Positions 14,680-24,161 of a DNA stretch of 64,000 nucleotides are shown piece by piece. How positions within the stretch are numbered: position 1 is the first letter of the stretch; every line of letters starts with the position of its first letter. The notes beneath the pieces are model-generated. The model had not been told where the DNA came from. It did not search any database and was given only the letters and a program-made list of their open reading frames with translations. The stretch lies in the NCBI RefSeq assembly GCF_014196495.1, contig NZ_JACIDT010000011.1:1-64000 (forward strand). The letters run 5' to 3'. This DNA is from Sphingobium jiangsuense. Its GTDB lineage: Bacteria > Pseudomonadota > Alphaproteobacteria > Sphingomonadales > Sphingomonadaceae. The position numbers and the translations under genes were made by a program.

Positions 14680-15830
14680 GCGGTCCGCCCGTCATGCGGC
14701 TGGGCGAGGGCATCGGCTCGGTCAATGCCGCCGCATGGGACCGCTGCGCCGGGGACGGCGACCCGTTCCTGACCCATGATTTCCTCGCCGCGCTGGAGGA
14801 ATCGGGCAGCGTCGGCCCCGGCACCGGCTGGCAGGCCGCGCCGCTGCTGATCGAGGCGGGGGAGCAGGATGACCAGTTGCTCGCCTGCGCGCCCGCCTAT
14901 TTCAAGTCGCACAGCCAGGGCGAATATGTGTTCGACCATAGCTGGGCCGACGCCTGGACGCGCGCGGGCAAGCGCTATTATCCCAAGCTCCAGATCGCCG
15001 TGCCCTTCTCTCCGGTGACCGGCAACCGGCTGCTGCTGGCCGACGGCGCGGCGGCGGAACTGGCGACGGTGCTGATCCGCGGCGCCGAGGCGGTGGTGGA
15101 GCAGAACGGCCTCAGCTCCGCCCACGCGACCTTCATCGCGCCGGAGCAGGTGCCGCTGTTCGAACAGGCCGGGTGGCTGATTCGCGAGGACAGCCAGTTC
15201 CACTGGGAAAATGACGGCTATGCCGATTTCGACGATTTCCTCAGCGCGCTGTCCAGCGCGAAACGCAAGACGCTGCGCAAGGAACGCCAGCGCGCGCGCA
15301 AGGGGCTGGAGATCGTCCACCTGACCGGGGATGCGATCGGACCGGAGCATTGGGACGCGTTCTGGACCTTCTATCAGGATACCGGCGCGCGCAAATGGGG
15401 CCGGCCCTATCTGACCCGCGCCTTTTTCGACCTGATCGGCCAGCGCATGGCCGAGCGCGTACTGCTGGTCTTCGCGCTGCGCGACGGGCGGCCGATCGCG
15501 GGCGCGCTCAACCTGATCGGCGCCGACACCCTCTACGGCCGCTATTGGGGCTGCGTCGAGGACGTGCCGTTCCTGCATTTCGAGCTATGCTATTATCAGG
15601 CGATCGATTTCGCCATCGCCCATGGGCTGCGCCGGGTCGAGGCGGGCGCGCAGGGCGGGCACAAGCTGGTGCGCGGCTATCGCCCGGTCGCGACATGGTC
15701 GGCCCATTATATCGCCAATCCGGATTTCCGGTCAGCGGTCGCGCATTTTCTCGATCAGGAGCGGCGGGCGGTAGCGCAGGATCGCGCCTGGCTCGACGAA
15801 CGGACGCCCTTCCGCAAGCCGGACAGCTAG
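14676..15830 (+). CDS. COG3146/DUF482 family N-acyltransferase-like protein
   Basis: 384 residues from GTG 14676, which overlaps the GDPD stop by 4 bp and has AAAGGG upstream; ATG 14694 is the alternative. The family pattern is clear: AAWDRCAGDGDPFLTHDFLA near the start, then CAPAYFKSHSQGEYVFD, RKTLRKERQRA, and in the last third GALNLIGADTLYGRYWGC with HFELCYYQAIDFAI. It has the fold of GNAT/FemAB-like acyltransferases and is annotated as a possible peptidoglycan-related enzyme. The substrate is unknown. It ends the divergent divK-DUF3572 side cluster. Confidence 0.82.
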   Translation: MSGPPVMRLGEGIGSVNAAAWDRCAGDGDPFLTHDFLAALEESGSVGPGTGWQAAPLLIEAGEQDDQLLACAPAYFKSHSQGEYVFDHSWADAWTRAGKRYYPKLQIAVPFSPVTGNRLLLADGAAAELATVLIRGAEAVVEQNGLSSAHATFIAPEQVPLFEQAGWLIREDSQFHWENDGYADFDDFLSALSSAKRKTLRKERQRARKGLEIVHLTGDAIGPEHWDAFWTFYQDTGARKWGRPYLTRAFFDLIGQRMAERVLLVFALRDGRPIAGALNLIGADTLYGRYWGCVEDVPFLHFELCYYQAIDFAIAHGLRRVEAGAQGGHKLVRGYRPVATWSAHYIANPDFRSAVAHFLDQERRAVAQDRAWLDERTPFRKPDS

Positions 15831-16127
15831 TCAGTTCAGCGAGGCGCCACGGCCCGAAAGCCATGCCCGCGCCTGCCGCTGCGCCTCGGATATCTGCTGC
15901 GGGGTCATTTCCTCCGCAACCTCGGCCCGCAGCGCCTGTCCTTCCGCATTGCCCCCCAGCGCCGCGAGATTGAACCATTTATGCGCCTGCACGAGATCGA
16001 CATCGACCCCGCCGGTGCCGCAGCTATAGGCGATCCCCAATTCGTAGCAGGCCTCGCTGTTGCCCCGCGAGGCATCGGCCAACCTGCTCTCCATCAGGAA
16101 CTGCGCACTTCGCAGACTGTTCCCCAT
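15831..16127 (-). CDS. Sel1-repeat protein, short
   Basis: 98 residues. One plain Sel1-like repeat: EACYELGIAYSCGTGGVDVD then LVQAHKWFNLAALGGNAEGQ, about residues 26-63. This is the alpha-alpha hairpin used for protein binding. A helical tail (MTPQQISEAQRQARAWLSGR) follows. No signal peptide from the chosen ATG at 16127. Function is unknown. The same arrangement is common in sphingomonads upstream of panC. The stop is directly next to that of the convergent COG3146 gene. Confidence 0.75.
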   Translation of the reverse strand: MGNSLRSAQFLMESRLADASRGNSEACYELGIAYSCGTGGVDVDLVQAHKWFNLAALGGNAEGQALRAEVAEEMTPQQISEAQRQARAWLSGRGASLN

Positions 16128-16225
16128 GATCAAAACCCCCACTTGGTTCCATGCCGGTGGAGATTTGCGAATCATGGCTAATATTTGGTTAATCCGCCCG
16201 CCAGCGGCCGAAATGTGACGCCAAT

Positions 16226-17080
16226 TTACAATTTTCCGCCCGGAAAGACCGGGAAATTGTCGATCAGCCGGGTCTTGCCCAGCCGCGCGGCGACCAGCAG
16301 CCGGGCCTCGGCGGAGAGGCTGCGCACCGGCGCCAGCGACGCCGCGTCGCACAGCTCGACATAATCGATCGGATCGAAGCCCGCCCGTTCCAGCGCGGCG
16401 CGGATATCGATCAGCACCGCTCCGGCATCCTCCCCCGCCTCCAGCCGGGCGACCCCGGCCTGCATCGCGCGCGGCAGCTCGGCGGCCCGCCCGCGCTCGT
16501 CCGCGCTCAGATAGGCGTTGCGCGAGGAAAGGGCGAGGCCGTCCTGCGCCCGCGCGGTGGGCACGCCGACAATCTCCAGCGGCTGGTCGAGGTCGGCGAC
16601 GAAGCGGCGGATCACGGCGAGTTGCTGATAATCCTTCTCCCCGAACAGCGCGACGTCGGGCCGCACCTGATTGAACAGCTTCGTCACCACCGTCGCCACG
16701 CCGTCGAAATGGCCGGGCCGGGCCGCGCCGCACAGCCCCTCGGAAACCCCGCTGACGGAAATGGAGGTGGCGAAGCCCGCCGGATACATCACATCGACCG
16801 TGGGCGCCCACAGGATCGCCACGCCCTCCTGCTCCAGCAGCGCGGCGTCCTGCGCCTCCTGCCGGGGATAGGCGTCGAGATCCTCATTGGGGCCGAACTG
16901 CATCGGGTTGACGAAGATCGACACCACGACATGATCGGCATGGGTCCTGGCCGCGCGCACGAGGCTGACATGCCCTTCATGCAAGGCGCCCATGGTGGGC
17001 ACGAGGGCGATCCTTCCCCCCTGACCGCGCAGGGAAAAAACGGCGTCGCGAAGCGGGGCGAGGTCACGGATTATTTGCAC
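16226..17080 (-). CDS. panC: Pantothenate synthetase (pantoate-beta-alanine ligase)
   Basis: 284 residues, full length. The ATP-binding signature ALVPTMGALHEGHVSLVRAA (about 25-44), VSIFVNPMQFGPNEDL, FGEKDYQQLAVIRRFV and the KMSKS-like LSSRNAYLS are all present. It joins pantoate and beta-alanine with ATP to give pantothenate, the vitamin core of coenzyme A. panB is not adjacent. It diverges from mipZ with 106 bp between starts. coaE, a later coenzyme A step, lies at 41 kb. Confidence 0.97.
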   Translation of the reverse strand: MQIIRDLAPLRDAVFSLRGQGGRIALVPTMGALHEGHVSLVRAARTHADHVVVSIFVNPMQFGPNEDLDAYPRQEAQDAALLEQEGVAILWAPTVDVMYPAGFATSISVSGVSEGLCGAARPGHFDGVATVVTKLFNQVRPDVALFGEKDYQQLAVIRRFVADLDQPLEIVGVPTARAQDGLALSSRNAYLSADERGRAAELPRAMQAGVARLEAGEDAGAVLIDIRAALERAGFDPIDYVELCDAASLAPVRSLSAEARLLVAARLGKTRLIDNFPVFPGGKL

Positions 17081-17186
17081 GGCGGTTGAGGCTCCGGTAA
17101 GGCACGGTTGATGCCCCGCGCCGAGCGGGCGGGGCAGCGGGTCATGCCCGCATCTATACGGTTTTCGGGGAGTTCAAAAGTCTTCT

Positions 17187-17996
17187 ATGGCTGGCCAGCA
17201 AACGCATATTATCGTTTTCGCCAATGAAAAGGGCGGCACCGGCAAATCGACCACGGCTGTCCACACCGCCGTCGCGCTGACGATGATGGGCCACGAGGTC
17301 GGCCTGATCGATCTCGACCCGCGCCAGCGCACGGTGACGCGCTATATGGAGAATCGCGCCGACACCGCGCGGCGGCGCGAGATCGACCTGCCAACGCCGG
17401 ATTTCCGCGTGTTCACCGGCTCGACCGAGGCGGAGCTGGACGCCGACTATCGGGCGCTGGCGGACGGCAAGGATTTCCTGATCGTCGACACGCCCGGCCG
17501 CGACGACGCCTTCGCCCGCCACATGGCCGCCCGCGCCAACACGCTGGTCACGCCGATGAACGACAGCTTCGTCGATTTCGACCTGATCGGGCAGGTCGAT
17601 GCCGAAAGCTTCAAGGTGAAGCGCCTTTCCTTCTATTCCGAGCTGATCTTCGAGGCGCGCAAGAGCCGCGCCAAGGCGGACGGCGTGTCGATCGACTGGG
17701 TGGTGCTGCGCAACCGCGTGCAGCATCATGACGCGCGCAACAAGAAGCGCGTCGGCGATGCCCTCAACGAACTCTCCAAACGCGTCGGCTTCCGCGTGAT
17801 TCCGGGCCTGTCCGAACGCGTGATCTTCCGCGAGCTGTTCCCGTCCGGCCTGACCCTGCTCGACAAGGGGCATCTGGGCGACCTCGGCTTCAGCCACCTG
17901 ACCGCGCGGCAGGAGCTGCGCGAGATGGTGGCGGGCCTCGCGCTGCCGCTGGTGTCCGAGGCCGACCGGGACAAGATCGAGCAGAGCGCCGCCTGA
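17187..17996 (+). CDS. mipZ: Division-plane positioning ATPase MipZ
   Basis: 269 residues. A ParA/MinD-type ATPase with the deviant Walker A NEKGGTGKST (13-22), switch I DLDPRQR, and switch II FLIVDTPGRDD. The long middle piece FVDFDLIGQVDAESFKVKRL and the WVVLRNRVQHHDARN block are typical of MipZ. In Caulobacter, MipZ forms gradients from the ParB-parS complexes at the poles and blocks FtsZ so that division occurs at midcell. ParB and three parS sites are 32-41 kb away in this window, so the partners are present. It overlaps the J-domain gene by 1 bp. Confidence 0.95.
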   Translation: MAGQQTHIIVFANEKGGTGKSTTAVHTAVALTMMGHEVGLIDLDPRQRTVTRYMENRADTARRREIDLPTPDFRVFTGSTEAELDADYRALADGKDFLIVDTPGRDDAFARHMAARANTLVTPMNDSFVDFDLIGQVDAESFKVKRLSFYSELIFEARKSRAKADGVSIDWVVLRNRVQHHDARNKKRVGDALNELSKRVGFRVIPGLSERVIFRELFPSGLTLLDKGHLGDLGFSHLTARQELREMVAGLALPLVSEADRDKIEQSAA

Positions 17997-18538
17997 TGGG
18001 CCTGCTCGTGCTGCTGCTGCTCGCTCTGGCGGGCTGGCTGATCCTGACCGGGCGGTTGCAGCGCATGACGATGACGGACGGGCTGATGCTGGGGCTGGCG
18101 ATCGTCGGCGCGATCATGGCCGCCAAGGGGCAAGGCCTGCCGGGCGGCGGCGCGCTCGCCATCGCCGCGCTGCACGGCTGGCGGCGGCTCGCGGGGAAGG
18201 CGCGCACCCGGCGCGGAGCGGCCTCGGCCTCGCCCGGCTCACCTCCGCCCGAATTCGACCAACGCCGCACCGCACCGTCGCTGCCCCCCCCGGCGGAACC
18301 GGCCGGACTGGCCGAGGCCCGCGCGCTGCTGGGCCTCAATGAGGACGCCGATGAGGAGGCGATCCGCGCCGCGCACCGGCGGCTGATCGCAAAAAACCAT
18401 CCGGATGTCGGCGGCACCCAGGCCCTGGCCGAGAAAATCAATGACGCGCGCACTATCTTGCTGCGTCATGCCGCTGAAAACAAAAGGTCGCACCTATCGC
18501 CTTCTGGCTTCCCTCAAGAACCGACAGGACCCTCATGA
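17996..18538 (+). CDS. Membrane-anchored J-domain protein
   Basis: 180 residues. A hydrophobic N-terminal segment (about 2-20, [17 protein letters not shown]) and a second weak one (about 29-55) precede a proline-rich linker. The J domain is at about 103-155: [20 protein letters not shown], then [14 protein letters not shown] with the invariant HPD. It should stimulate a DnaK-type chaperone at the membrane; the layout recalls the DnaJ-like Tim14 group. It overlaps both mipZ (1 bp) and the next gene (4 bp), so it lies in one operon with them. Confidence 0.85.
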   Translation: MGLLVLLLLALAGWLILTGRLQRMTMTDGLMLGLAIVGAIMAAKGQGLPGGGALAIAALHGWRRLAGKARTRRGAASASPGSPPPEFDQRRTAPSLPPPAEPAGLAEARALLGLNEDADEEAIRAAHRRLIAKNHPDVGGTQALAEKINDARTILLRHAAENKRSHLSPSGFPQEPTGPS

Positions 18539-19917
18539 CCCACCAATTCCACCCTACTTCCCTGCGTGAATATGACATTCGAGGCATCATCGGCGAAACC
18601 CTCGGCACCGAAGACGCCTACGCCATCGGCCGGGGCTTCGGCACGCTGATCGCCCGCGCGGGCGGAACGAAGGTCGCGGTGGGCTATGACGGGCGCACCA
18701 GTTCGCCGGTGCTGGAGGAAGCGCTGGTGCGCGGCCTCAACGACAGCGGCATCCATGCGCTGTGCATCGGCCTGGGGCCCACGCCGATGCTATATTATGC
18801 CGAGGCGACGGAGGATGTCGATGGCGGCATCCAGATAACCGGCAGCCATAACCCCGCCAATTACAACGGCTTCAAGATGGTTTTCCAGGGCCGGCCCTTT
18901 TTCGGCGCGGACATCCAGCAGCTCGGCGCGATGGCGGCGGCGGGCGACTGGGTCGAGGGCAGCGCGGGCAGCGAGCGCATCGATATCATGGATCGCTACG
19001 TCGCGCGGCTGGTCGAGGGTTTCGACGGCGGCGCGTTCCGCATCGGCTGGGACGCGGGCAACGGCGCGGCGGGCCCGGTGGTGGAGAAGCTGGTCAAGCT
19101 CCTCCCCGGCGAGCATCACACATTGTTCACCGATGTCGACGGCAATTTTCCCAACCATCATCCCGACCCCACGGAAGAGAAGAATCTGGCCGACCTGCGC
19201 GCCCTTGTCGCGGAGAAGAAGCTCGATTTCGGCGTGGCCTTCGACGGCGACGGCGATCGCATCGGCGCGATCGACGGCGAGGGGCGGGTGATCTGGGGCG
19301 ACCAGCTGCTGATGATCTATGCCGAGGCGGTGCTGAAGGAAGAGCCGGGCGCGACCGTGATCGCCGACGTGAAGGCCAGCCAGGCGCTCTATGACCGCAT
19401 CGCCGAACTGGGCGGCCAGCCGCTGATGTGGAAGACCGGGCACAGCCTGATCAAGTCCAAAATGAAGGAAACGGGCAGCCCGCTCGCCGGCGAGATGAGC
19501 GGCCACATCTTCTTCAAGCATCAATATTACGGCTTCGACGATGCGCTCTATGCCGCCATCCGCCTGATTCGCGCGGCGACGCTGCTGGGCAAGAGCGTCA
19601 CGCAGCTGCGTTCCGACATGCCGGACATGATCAACACGCCGGAAATGCGCTTTCAGGTCGACGAGAGCCGCAAGTTCGCGGTGATCGACGAGGTGCTCGC
19701 CCGGCTCCACGCGTCCGGCGCGAAGGTGGACGCGACCGACGGCGCGCGGGTCAGCACATCCGAAGGCTGGTGGCTGCTGCGCGCGTCCAACACGCAGGAC
19801 GTTCTGGTCGCGCGCGCCGAGGCGAAGGACCTGCCCGCGCTGCACGGGCTGATGTCCGAAATCGATTCGCAGCTCGCTGCCTCCGGCCTGCAACGGGGAG
19901 AGCAGGCGGCGCATTGA
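18535..19917 (+). CDS. Phosphomannomutase/phosphoglucomutase
   Basis: 460 residues with the four domains of the alpha-D-phosphohexomutase family. The catalytic phosphoserine is in [10 protein letters not shown] (Ser104), the metal loop is DGDGDR (about 237-242), the sugar-binding loop GEMSGHIFF is near residue 320, and the phosphate-binding loop [16 protein letters not shown] is near the end. It interconverts hexose 1- and 6-phosphates, supplying mannose and glucose nucleotides for lipopolysaccharide and exopolysaccharide. AlgC-like bifunctional activity is probable; the exact preference cannot be read from the sequence. Last gene of the mipZ operon, with a terminator 180 bp downstream. Confidence 0.93.
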   Translation: MTHQFHPTSLREYDIRGIIGETLGTEDAYAIGRGFGTLIARAGGTKVAVGYDGRTSSPVLEEALVRGLNDSGIHALCIGLGPTPMLYYAEATEDVDGGIQITGSHNPANYNGFKMVFQGRPFFGADIQQLGAMAAAGDWVEGSAGSERIDIMDRYVARLVEGFDGGAFRIGWDAGNGAAGPVVEKLVKLLPGEHHTLFTDVDGNFPNHHPDPTEEKNLADLRALVAEKKLDFGVAFDGDGDRIGAIDGEGRVIWGDQLLMIYAEAVLKEEPGATVIADVKASQALYDRIAELGGQPLMWKTGHSLIKSKMKETGSPLAGEMSGHIFFKHQYYGFDDALYAAIRLIRAATLLGKSVTQLRSDMPDMINTPEMRFQVDESRKFAVIDEVLARLHASGAKVDATDGARVSTSEGWWLLRASNTQDVLVARAEAKDLPALHGLMSEIDSQLAASGLQRGEQAAH

Positions 19918-20098
19918 GCGAAGATCATGGAAAAAACGGAAAAATAGTGGCGATCTGCGTAGAATTGACGCTACGGAAAGCGGGGCTGTCTCTGTGAGTT
20001 GCAATTAATGCAACTGTGACAATTTCTTCGCACTTGCGGGATTCCGGCCGCAACCGCAAAAGGGACCTGCCTTTCAGGCATCCTCTCCTAGAACTTTC
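19918..20098 (+). other. Space after the phosphohexomutase gene; possible small RNA
   Basis: This space contains a perfect inverted repeat AGTTGCA-ATTAA-TGCAACT (19997-20015), then GC-rich hairpins (CCTGCCTTTCAGG and others) and CCTCTCC near 20081, and ends at a strong terminator (20099-20126). A TTGACG at 19965-19970 could be a -35 box, but no good -10 follows. It is either a long 3' untranslated region or a separate small RNA; the sequence does not decide. Confidence 0.35.
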
Positions 20099-20126
20099 AA
20101 GCCGCCCTTCGGGGCGGTTTTTTTTT
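20099..20126 (+). terminator. Intrinsic terminator with TTCG tetraloop
   Basis: GCCGCCC-TTCG-GGGCGGT followed by eight or more T residues, with A residues before the stem. It ends transcription from the mipZ operon or from a small RNA in front of it. Confidence 0.9.
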
Positions 20127-20152
20127 GGGTTGTTGCAGGGACATAGCCCCAT

Positions 20153-20243
20153 CGTCATGCTGAACTTGTTTCAGCATCCACAAGGCCCCAATAGCCTCCG
20201 CTCAATCCGGTGAAATGGACCCTGAAACGAGTTCAGGGTGACG
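20153..20243. repeat. Paired palindromic repeat (GAACTTGTTTCAG family)
   Basis: Unit 1 (20153-20180) contains TGCTGAACTTGTTTCAGCA; unit 2 (20215-20243) contains CCCTGAAACGAGTTCAGGG. Each half is a hairpin by itself, and together they also form an inverted pair with ends CGTCA and TGACG. The differences between units keep the pairing within each hairpin. This unit type is widespread between genes in many Alphaproteobacteria. It lies downstream of convergent genes. Confidence 0.8.
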
Positions 20244-20283
20244 GTAAAGGCCAAGATCCCCCATTGGGCCAAAGCGACCCACC

Positions 20284-21120
20284 CTATTCCCCCGCCGGAC
20301 AGACATGCTCCCCGTCCGGCCCACGGGCATGGCCGCAGGCGCGGCACATACGGTCCTGCGTCGGCGCGAGGCCGTGGCCCACCGACACGCGCTCGTCGAA
20401 GACGAAGCAATTGCCCTGCCACAGACTCCGTTCGGCGGGCACCTCCTCCAGATATTTGAGGATGCCGCCCTTCAGATGATAGACCTCCTCGCAACCGATG
20501 GAGCGGGCGAAGGCGGTGGATTTCTCGCATCGTATCCCGCCGGTGCAGAACATCGCGACGGCGGGCGGGGCGCGGCCTTCCCGCTCCCACTGCGCCTTCT
20601 GCTCCGCGAACCAGCCGGGAAACTGGCGGAAGGTGCGGATGTCCGGGTTGATCGCCCCGGCGAAGCTGCCGATCGCCACCTCATAATCGTTGCGCGTGTC
20701 GATCAGCACCACATCGGGCCGGGCCAGCAGCGCGTTCCAGTCGCACGGCTCGACATAGAGGCCCGCGTCGCGCGCCGGGTCCACGCCCTCCACCCCCATT
20801 GTGACGATTTCCCGCTTCAGCTTCACCTTCATCCGGCCGAAGGGGCGCTCGGATGCGGTCGAATATTTGATGTCCATCTCCGCGCAGCCCGGCAGCGCGC
20901 GCAGCCAGCTGACCAGCCGCTCCACCGCGTCGCCCATGCCCGCGACCGTGCCGTTCAGCCCCTCCGCCGCAAGCAGCAGCGTGCCGCATATGTCGAGCGC
21001 GCGGCACTGCTCCATCACCGGCCCGCGCAGCGCGGCGGGATCGTCGAAACGGGTGAAGTGATAGAGCGCCGCCATGCGAAAAGGCGCGGCGCTTTCAGCT
21101 TGAACGCGGGGCGATGACAT
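20284..21120 (-). CDS. trhO: tRNA uridine(34) hydroxylase TrhO (rhodanese family)
   Basis: 278 residues. An N-terminal ferredoxin-like domain (ALYHFTRF to about 110) is followed by a rhodanese domain (about 125-220) with the active loop FCTGGIRCEKST, catalytic Cys192 and conserved Cys198. A cysteine-rich tail (CRACGHARG...HVCPAG) could bind zinc. TrhO uses oxygen to form 5-hydroxyuridine at the wobble position of tRNAs. The gene is alone on its strand and diverges from the TonB-dependent receptor with 188 bp between starts. Confidence 0.93.
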   Translation of the reverse strand: MSSPRVQAESAAPFRMAALYHFTRFDDPAALRGPVMEQCRALDICGTLLLAAEGLNGTVAGMGDAVERLVSWLRALPGCAEMDIKYSTASERPFGRMKVKLKREIVTMGVEGVDPARDAGLYVEPCDWNALLARPDVVLIDTRNDYEVAIGSFAGAINPDIRTFRQFPGWFAEQKAQWEREGRAPPAVAMFCTGGIRCEKSTAFARSIGCEEVYHLKGGILKYLEEVPAERSLWQGNCFVFDERVSVGHGLAPTQDRMCRACGHARGPDGEHVCPAGE

Positions 21121-21308
21121 GAAACGGCGCTATAGCTTCGCCGCGCCCCGGAAGATAGGGGGCCGGGACAAATGAAAAAGAATGAAAAAAGAAGGGCGAA
21201 CCCCCTATTCCTTCTCTGGCAGGGGCTCCATTCTTTTGTTAGCCTGTCCTTACAAAACAGAAATAAATGCCGTGCCATAATGTCGGGTAAACAGGAGAAG
21301 GATGCACT

Positions 21309-24068
21309 ATGAAAAGGGGCAATCTGCTTTGGGAAGGCGTGGCCGTTCTGGCGCTGGCTATTCCCATGTCCATCCAGGCGCAAACCACCCCCGCCGGGGA
21401 AAATGCACAGGCGGCGGCGGACGAGAACGACCCGATGGTCATCATCGTCACCGCCACCCAGCGCGCCAGCCCGCTGTCGAGCGTGCCGGTCGCCGTGTCG
21501 GCGGTATCGGCCGCCAGCCTTCAGAACAGCGGCGCCAATGACATCAGGCAACTCAACCAGCTCGCGCCGTCGCTGCTCGTTTCGTCGAGCGGCAGCGAGG
21601 CGAACGGCGCCGCCCGCATTCGCGGCGTCGGCACGGTGGGCGACAATCCCGGCCTCGAAAGCTCGGTCGCGGTGTTCATCGACGGCGTCTACCGCTCCCG
21701 CACCGGCGCGGGGCTGACCGATCTGGGCGAGATCGAGCGGGTCGAGGTGCTGCGCGGGCCGCAGGGCACGCTGTTCGGCCGCAACGCGTCGGCGGGCCTC
21801 ATCAACATCGTCACCCAGTCGCCCGAATTCACCTTCGGCGCGAAGGGCGAAGTCACCTACGGCAACTATGATTTCTGGCGCCTGTCGGGCAGCGTCACCG
21901 GCCCGCTGAGCGAAACGGTCGCACTGCGGCTCGACGGCGTCTGGTCGCAACGCGACGGCTTCATGAAGCTGGTCGACCGCACCGGGGCGAAGGTCGGGGA
22001 AACCAACGATCGCGACCGTTGGTTCCTGCGCGGGCAGGCGCTGCTGGAGCCGAACGACTCGCTCTCCATCCGGTTGATCGGCGATTATACCCGCCGCGAC
22101 GAAAGCTGCTGCGGCGCGGTCTATATCTCGACGCGCGAGGTCGTCGACCCGACGCCGGGTGTGCCGGGCGACTATGCCGAAAACGGCACCAGCCGCATCG
22201 CCACCATATTGGGCACGATCAGCGGCCAGCCGATCACCGTCGATCCCTACAGCCGCCGCACCAGCATCACGCCGGGCCGCGATTATGTCAGCAAGCTGCG
22301 CGACTGGGGCGTTTCGGGCCAGATCGAATATGATTTCGGCGGGGCGAAGCTGACCAGCATTACCGCCTATCGCGACTATAAGTCGCGCGACTATGGCGAT
22401 TACGACTATAACGCCGCCGACATCCTCTATCGCGACCCCAACACCTATCGCCAGTTCAAGACCTTCACGCAGGAGCTGCGCTTGCAGGGCGCGGCGTTCG
22501 ACGACAGGCTCGACTGGCTGGTCGGCGGCTATTATTCGAACGAGAAGCTGACGCTGGTCGACAATATCCGCTTCGGCAATGATTACGGACTGTTCGCGGC
22601 CTGCCGCATTCTCGCGACCTCGCCGCAGGTGGCGGCGGCGCTGCCGTGCAACAACCGCGCGGCGATGAGCGCCTTCGTGATCGATCCGCAGGTGACCAAC
22701 CCGATCCTGAACAGCGCGATGAAGACGCTGCTCAATATCGGTGCAAATGGCACCACGGCGGGCGATCAGGACGCGCGGTACCGGCAGAAGAGCGAGAGCT
22801 TCGCCGCCTTCACGCATAATATAGTGCACATTACAGATAAGCTCGATCTGACGCTGGGCCTGCGCTATACCCATGAAAAGAAGAGCCTGCGCGCGAGCTT
22901 CGTCAACGACAATGCGGCCTGCGCCGCGCTGCAGGCGCGCAATCCGGGGGCGGTCGACGATCTGGTCGATCTCGCGCTCGGCTCGTTCGGCACGGGCACC
23001 GCGCTGGCGCAGGGCATATTGTCGCTAGGCTGCCTCGGCAACAGCAGCACCGGCCTCAACGCGTTGCAGCTCTCCGACAGCTTCAGCGACGACGAACTGT
23101 CCGGCACCGCGGTCCTCTCCTACAAGCCGACGCCGGAAACGCTGGTCTATGCCAGCTATTCGCGCGGCTACAAGGCGGGCGGATACAATCTCGACCGGTT
23201 CGAGCTGGGCAATACCGGCCTGTCGGCCCTGACCTCGTCCCCGGCCACCTATTTCTTCCCGCGCAGCGCCGCCGACGCGCCGTCGCTGCGGTTCGCGGCG
23301 GAGAAGGTGGATGCGTTCGAGATCGGCCTCAAATACGCCACCCGCCGGTTCAGTGCCAATATCGCCGCGTTCCGGCAGGAATTCAGCGATTTCCAGCTGA
23401 ACACCTTCAACGGCACCAGCTTCGTCGTGCAGAACATCAACGGCTGCGACGAGGCGCTGACGGCGGGCCGGACCTGCGACGACGTGACCGCGGGCCTCAT
23501 CAGCCAGGGCATCGAGGTGGAACTGAGCGCCTCGCCCATTTCCTATGTGCGGGTGGGCGCGGGCATGACCTATGCGCGGGCGAAGTTCCGCAGCCGACTG
23601 GTGGGCAGCGGCGACGGCAACACGCCGCTCGACACCGCGCTGTTCCTGCTGCCCGGCAGCATCAACAGCAATGCGCCCGAATATGTGGCGACGGTCAGCT
23701 TCGCCTGGACCCCGCCGCTGGGGTCGAGCGGCCTTTCCGGCCTCGTCTATTTCGACGGGCGCATGACCGGCGACTACAACACCGGGTCCGACCTGTTCCC
23801 GGAGAAGATCCAGGACGGCTACAGCATCTGGAACGCCCGCGTCGGCGTGCGCGGCCCGGACGAGCGCTGGGCGGTGGAGTTCTGGGGCCAGAACGTCTTC
23901 AACACCAAATATACGCAGGTGGCGTTCAACACCCCGCTGCAAGGCGCGGGCTCGGTGGCGCAGGTGCAGGCGATCGGAGCGCCGAGCTTCGCGGCGGGAA
24001 CCCAGCTTTTCTCCGCCTATCTGGCCGAACCGCGTACCTATGGCATCACGCTGCGCGGCAAGTTCTGA
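21309..24068 (+). CDS. TonB-dependent receptor, outer membrane
   Basis: 919 residues. A signal peptide covers about residues 1-23 (VAVLALAIPMSIQAQ). A TonB-box-like DPMVIIVTATQ and the plug domain with SVPVAVSAVSAASLQNSGA, IRGVGTVGDNPGLESSVAVF and VEVLRGPQGTLFGRNASAG follow at about 38-160. The rest is the 22-strand barrel, ending in the aromatic GITLRGKF. A cysteine-rich extracellular loop is suggested near residues 430-450. It imports a substrate driven by TonB-ExbBD. No substrate enzyme, anti-sigma regulator or transporter is next to it, so the ligand is unknown; sphingomonads use such receptors for siderophores, carbohydrates and aromatics. Confidence 0.93.
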   Translation: MKRGNLLWEGVAVLALAIPMSIQAQTTPAGENAQAAADENDPMVIIVTATQRASPLSSVPVAVSAVSAASLQNSGANDIRQLNQLAPSLLVSSSGSEANGAARIRGVGTVGDNPGLESSVAVFIDGVYRSRTGAGLTDLGEIERVEVLRGPQGTLFGRNASAGLINIVTQSPEFTFGAKGEVTYGNYDFWRLSGSVTGPLSETVALRLDGVWSQRDGFMKLVDRTGAKVGETNDRDRWFLRGQALLEPNDSLSIRLIGDYTRRDESCCGAVYISTREVVDPTPGVPGDYAENGTSRIATILGTISGQPITVDPYSRRTSITPGRDYVSKLRDWGVSGQIEYDFGGAKLTSITAYRDYKSRDYGDYDYNAADILYRDPNTYRQFKTFTQELRLQGAAFDDRLDWLVGGYYSNEKLTLVDNIRFGNDYGLFAACRILATSPQVAAALPCNNRAAMSAFVIDPQVTNPILNSAMKTLLNIGANGTTAGDQDARYRQKSESFAAFTHNIVHITDKLDLTLGLRYTHEKKSLRASFVNDNAACAALQARNPGAVDDLVDLALGSFGTGTALAQGILSLGCLGNSSTGLNALQLSDSFSDDELSGTAVLSYKPTPETLVYASYSRGYKAGGYNLDRFELGNTGLSALTSSPATYFFPRSAADAPSLRFAAEKVDAFEIGLKYATRRFSANIAAFRQEFSDFQLNTFNGTSFVVQNINGCDEALTAGRTCDDVTAGLISQGIEVELSASPISYVRVGAGMTYARAKFRSRLVGSGDGNTPLDTALFLLPGSINSNAPEYVATVSFAWTPPLGSSGLSGLVYFDGRMTGDYNTGSDLFPEKIQDGYSIWNARVGVRGPDERWAVEFWGQNVFNTKYTQVAFNTPLQGAGSVAQVQAIGAPSFAAGTQLFSAYLAEPRTYGITLRGKF

Positions 24069-24088
24069 AGCGTAAACTACAGAATATG

Positions 24089-24124
24089 AGGCGCCCCTGC
24101 ATGATCGGGGGCGCCTTTTTCTTT
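24089..24124 (+). terminator. Intrinsic terminator of the receptor gene
   Basis: AGGCGCCCC pairs with GGGGGCGCCT around TGCATGATC, followed by TTTTCTTTT. It starts 21 bp after the receptor stop. Confidence 0.85.
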
Positions 24125-24161
24125 TGGGATGATTCCCGTTCTGCGGATGGATCGCATTTGG

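Noticed and set aside
21239..21457. Short minus-strand frame upstream of the TonB receptor
   Set aside because: Mostly lies over the receptor signal peptide and promoter; no similarity seen.
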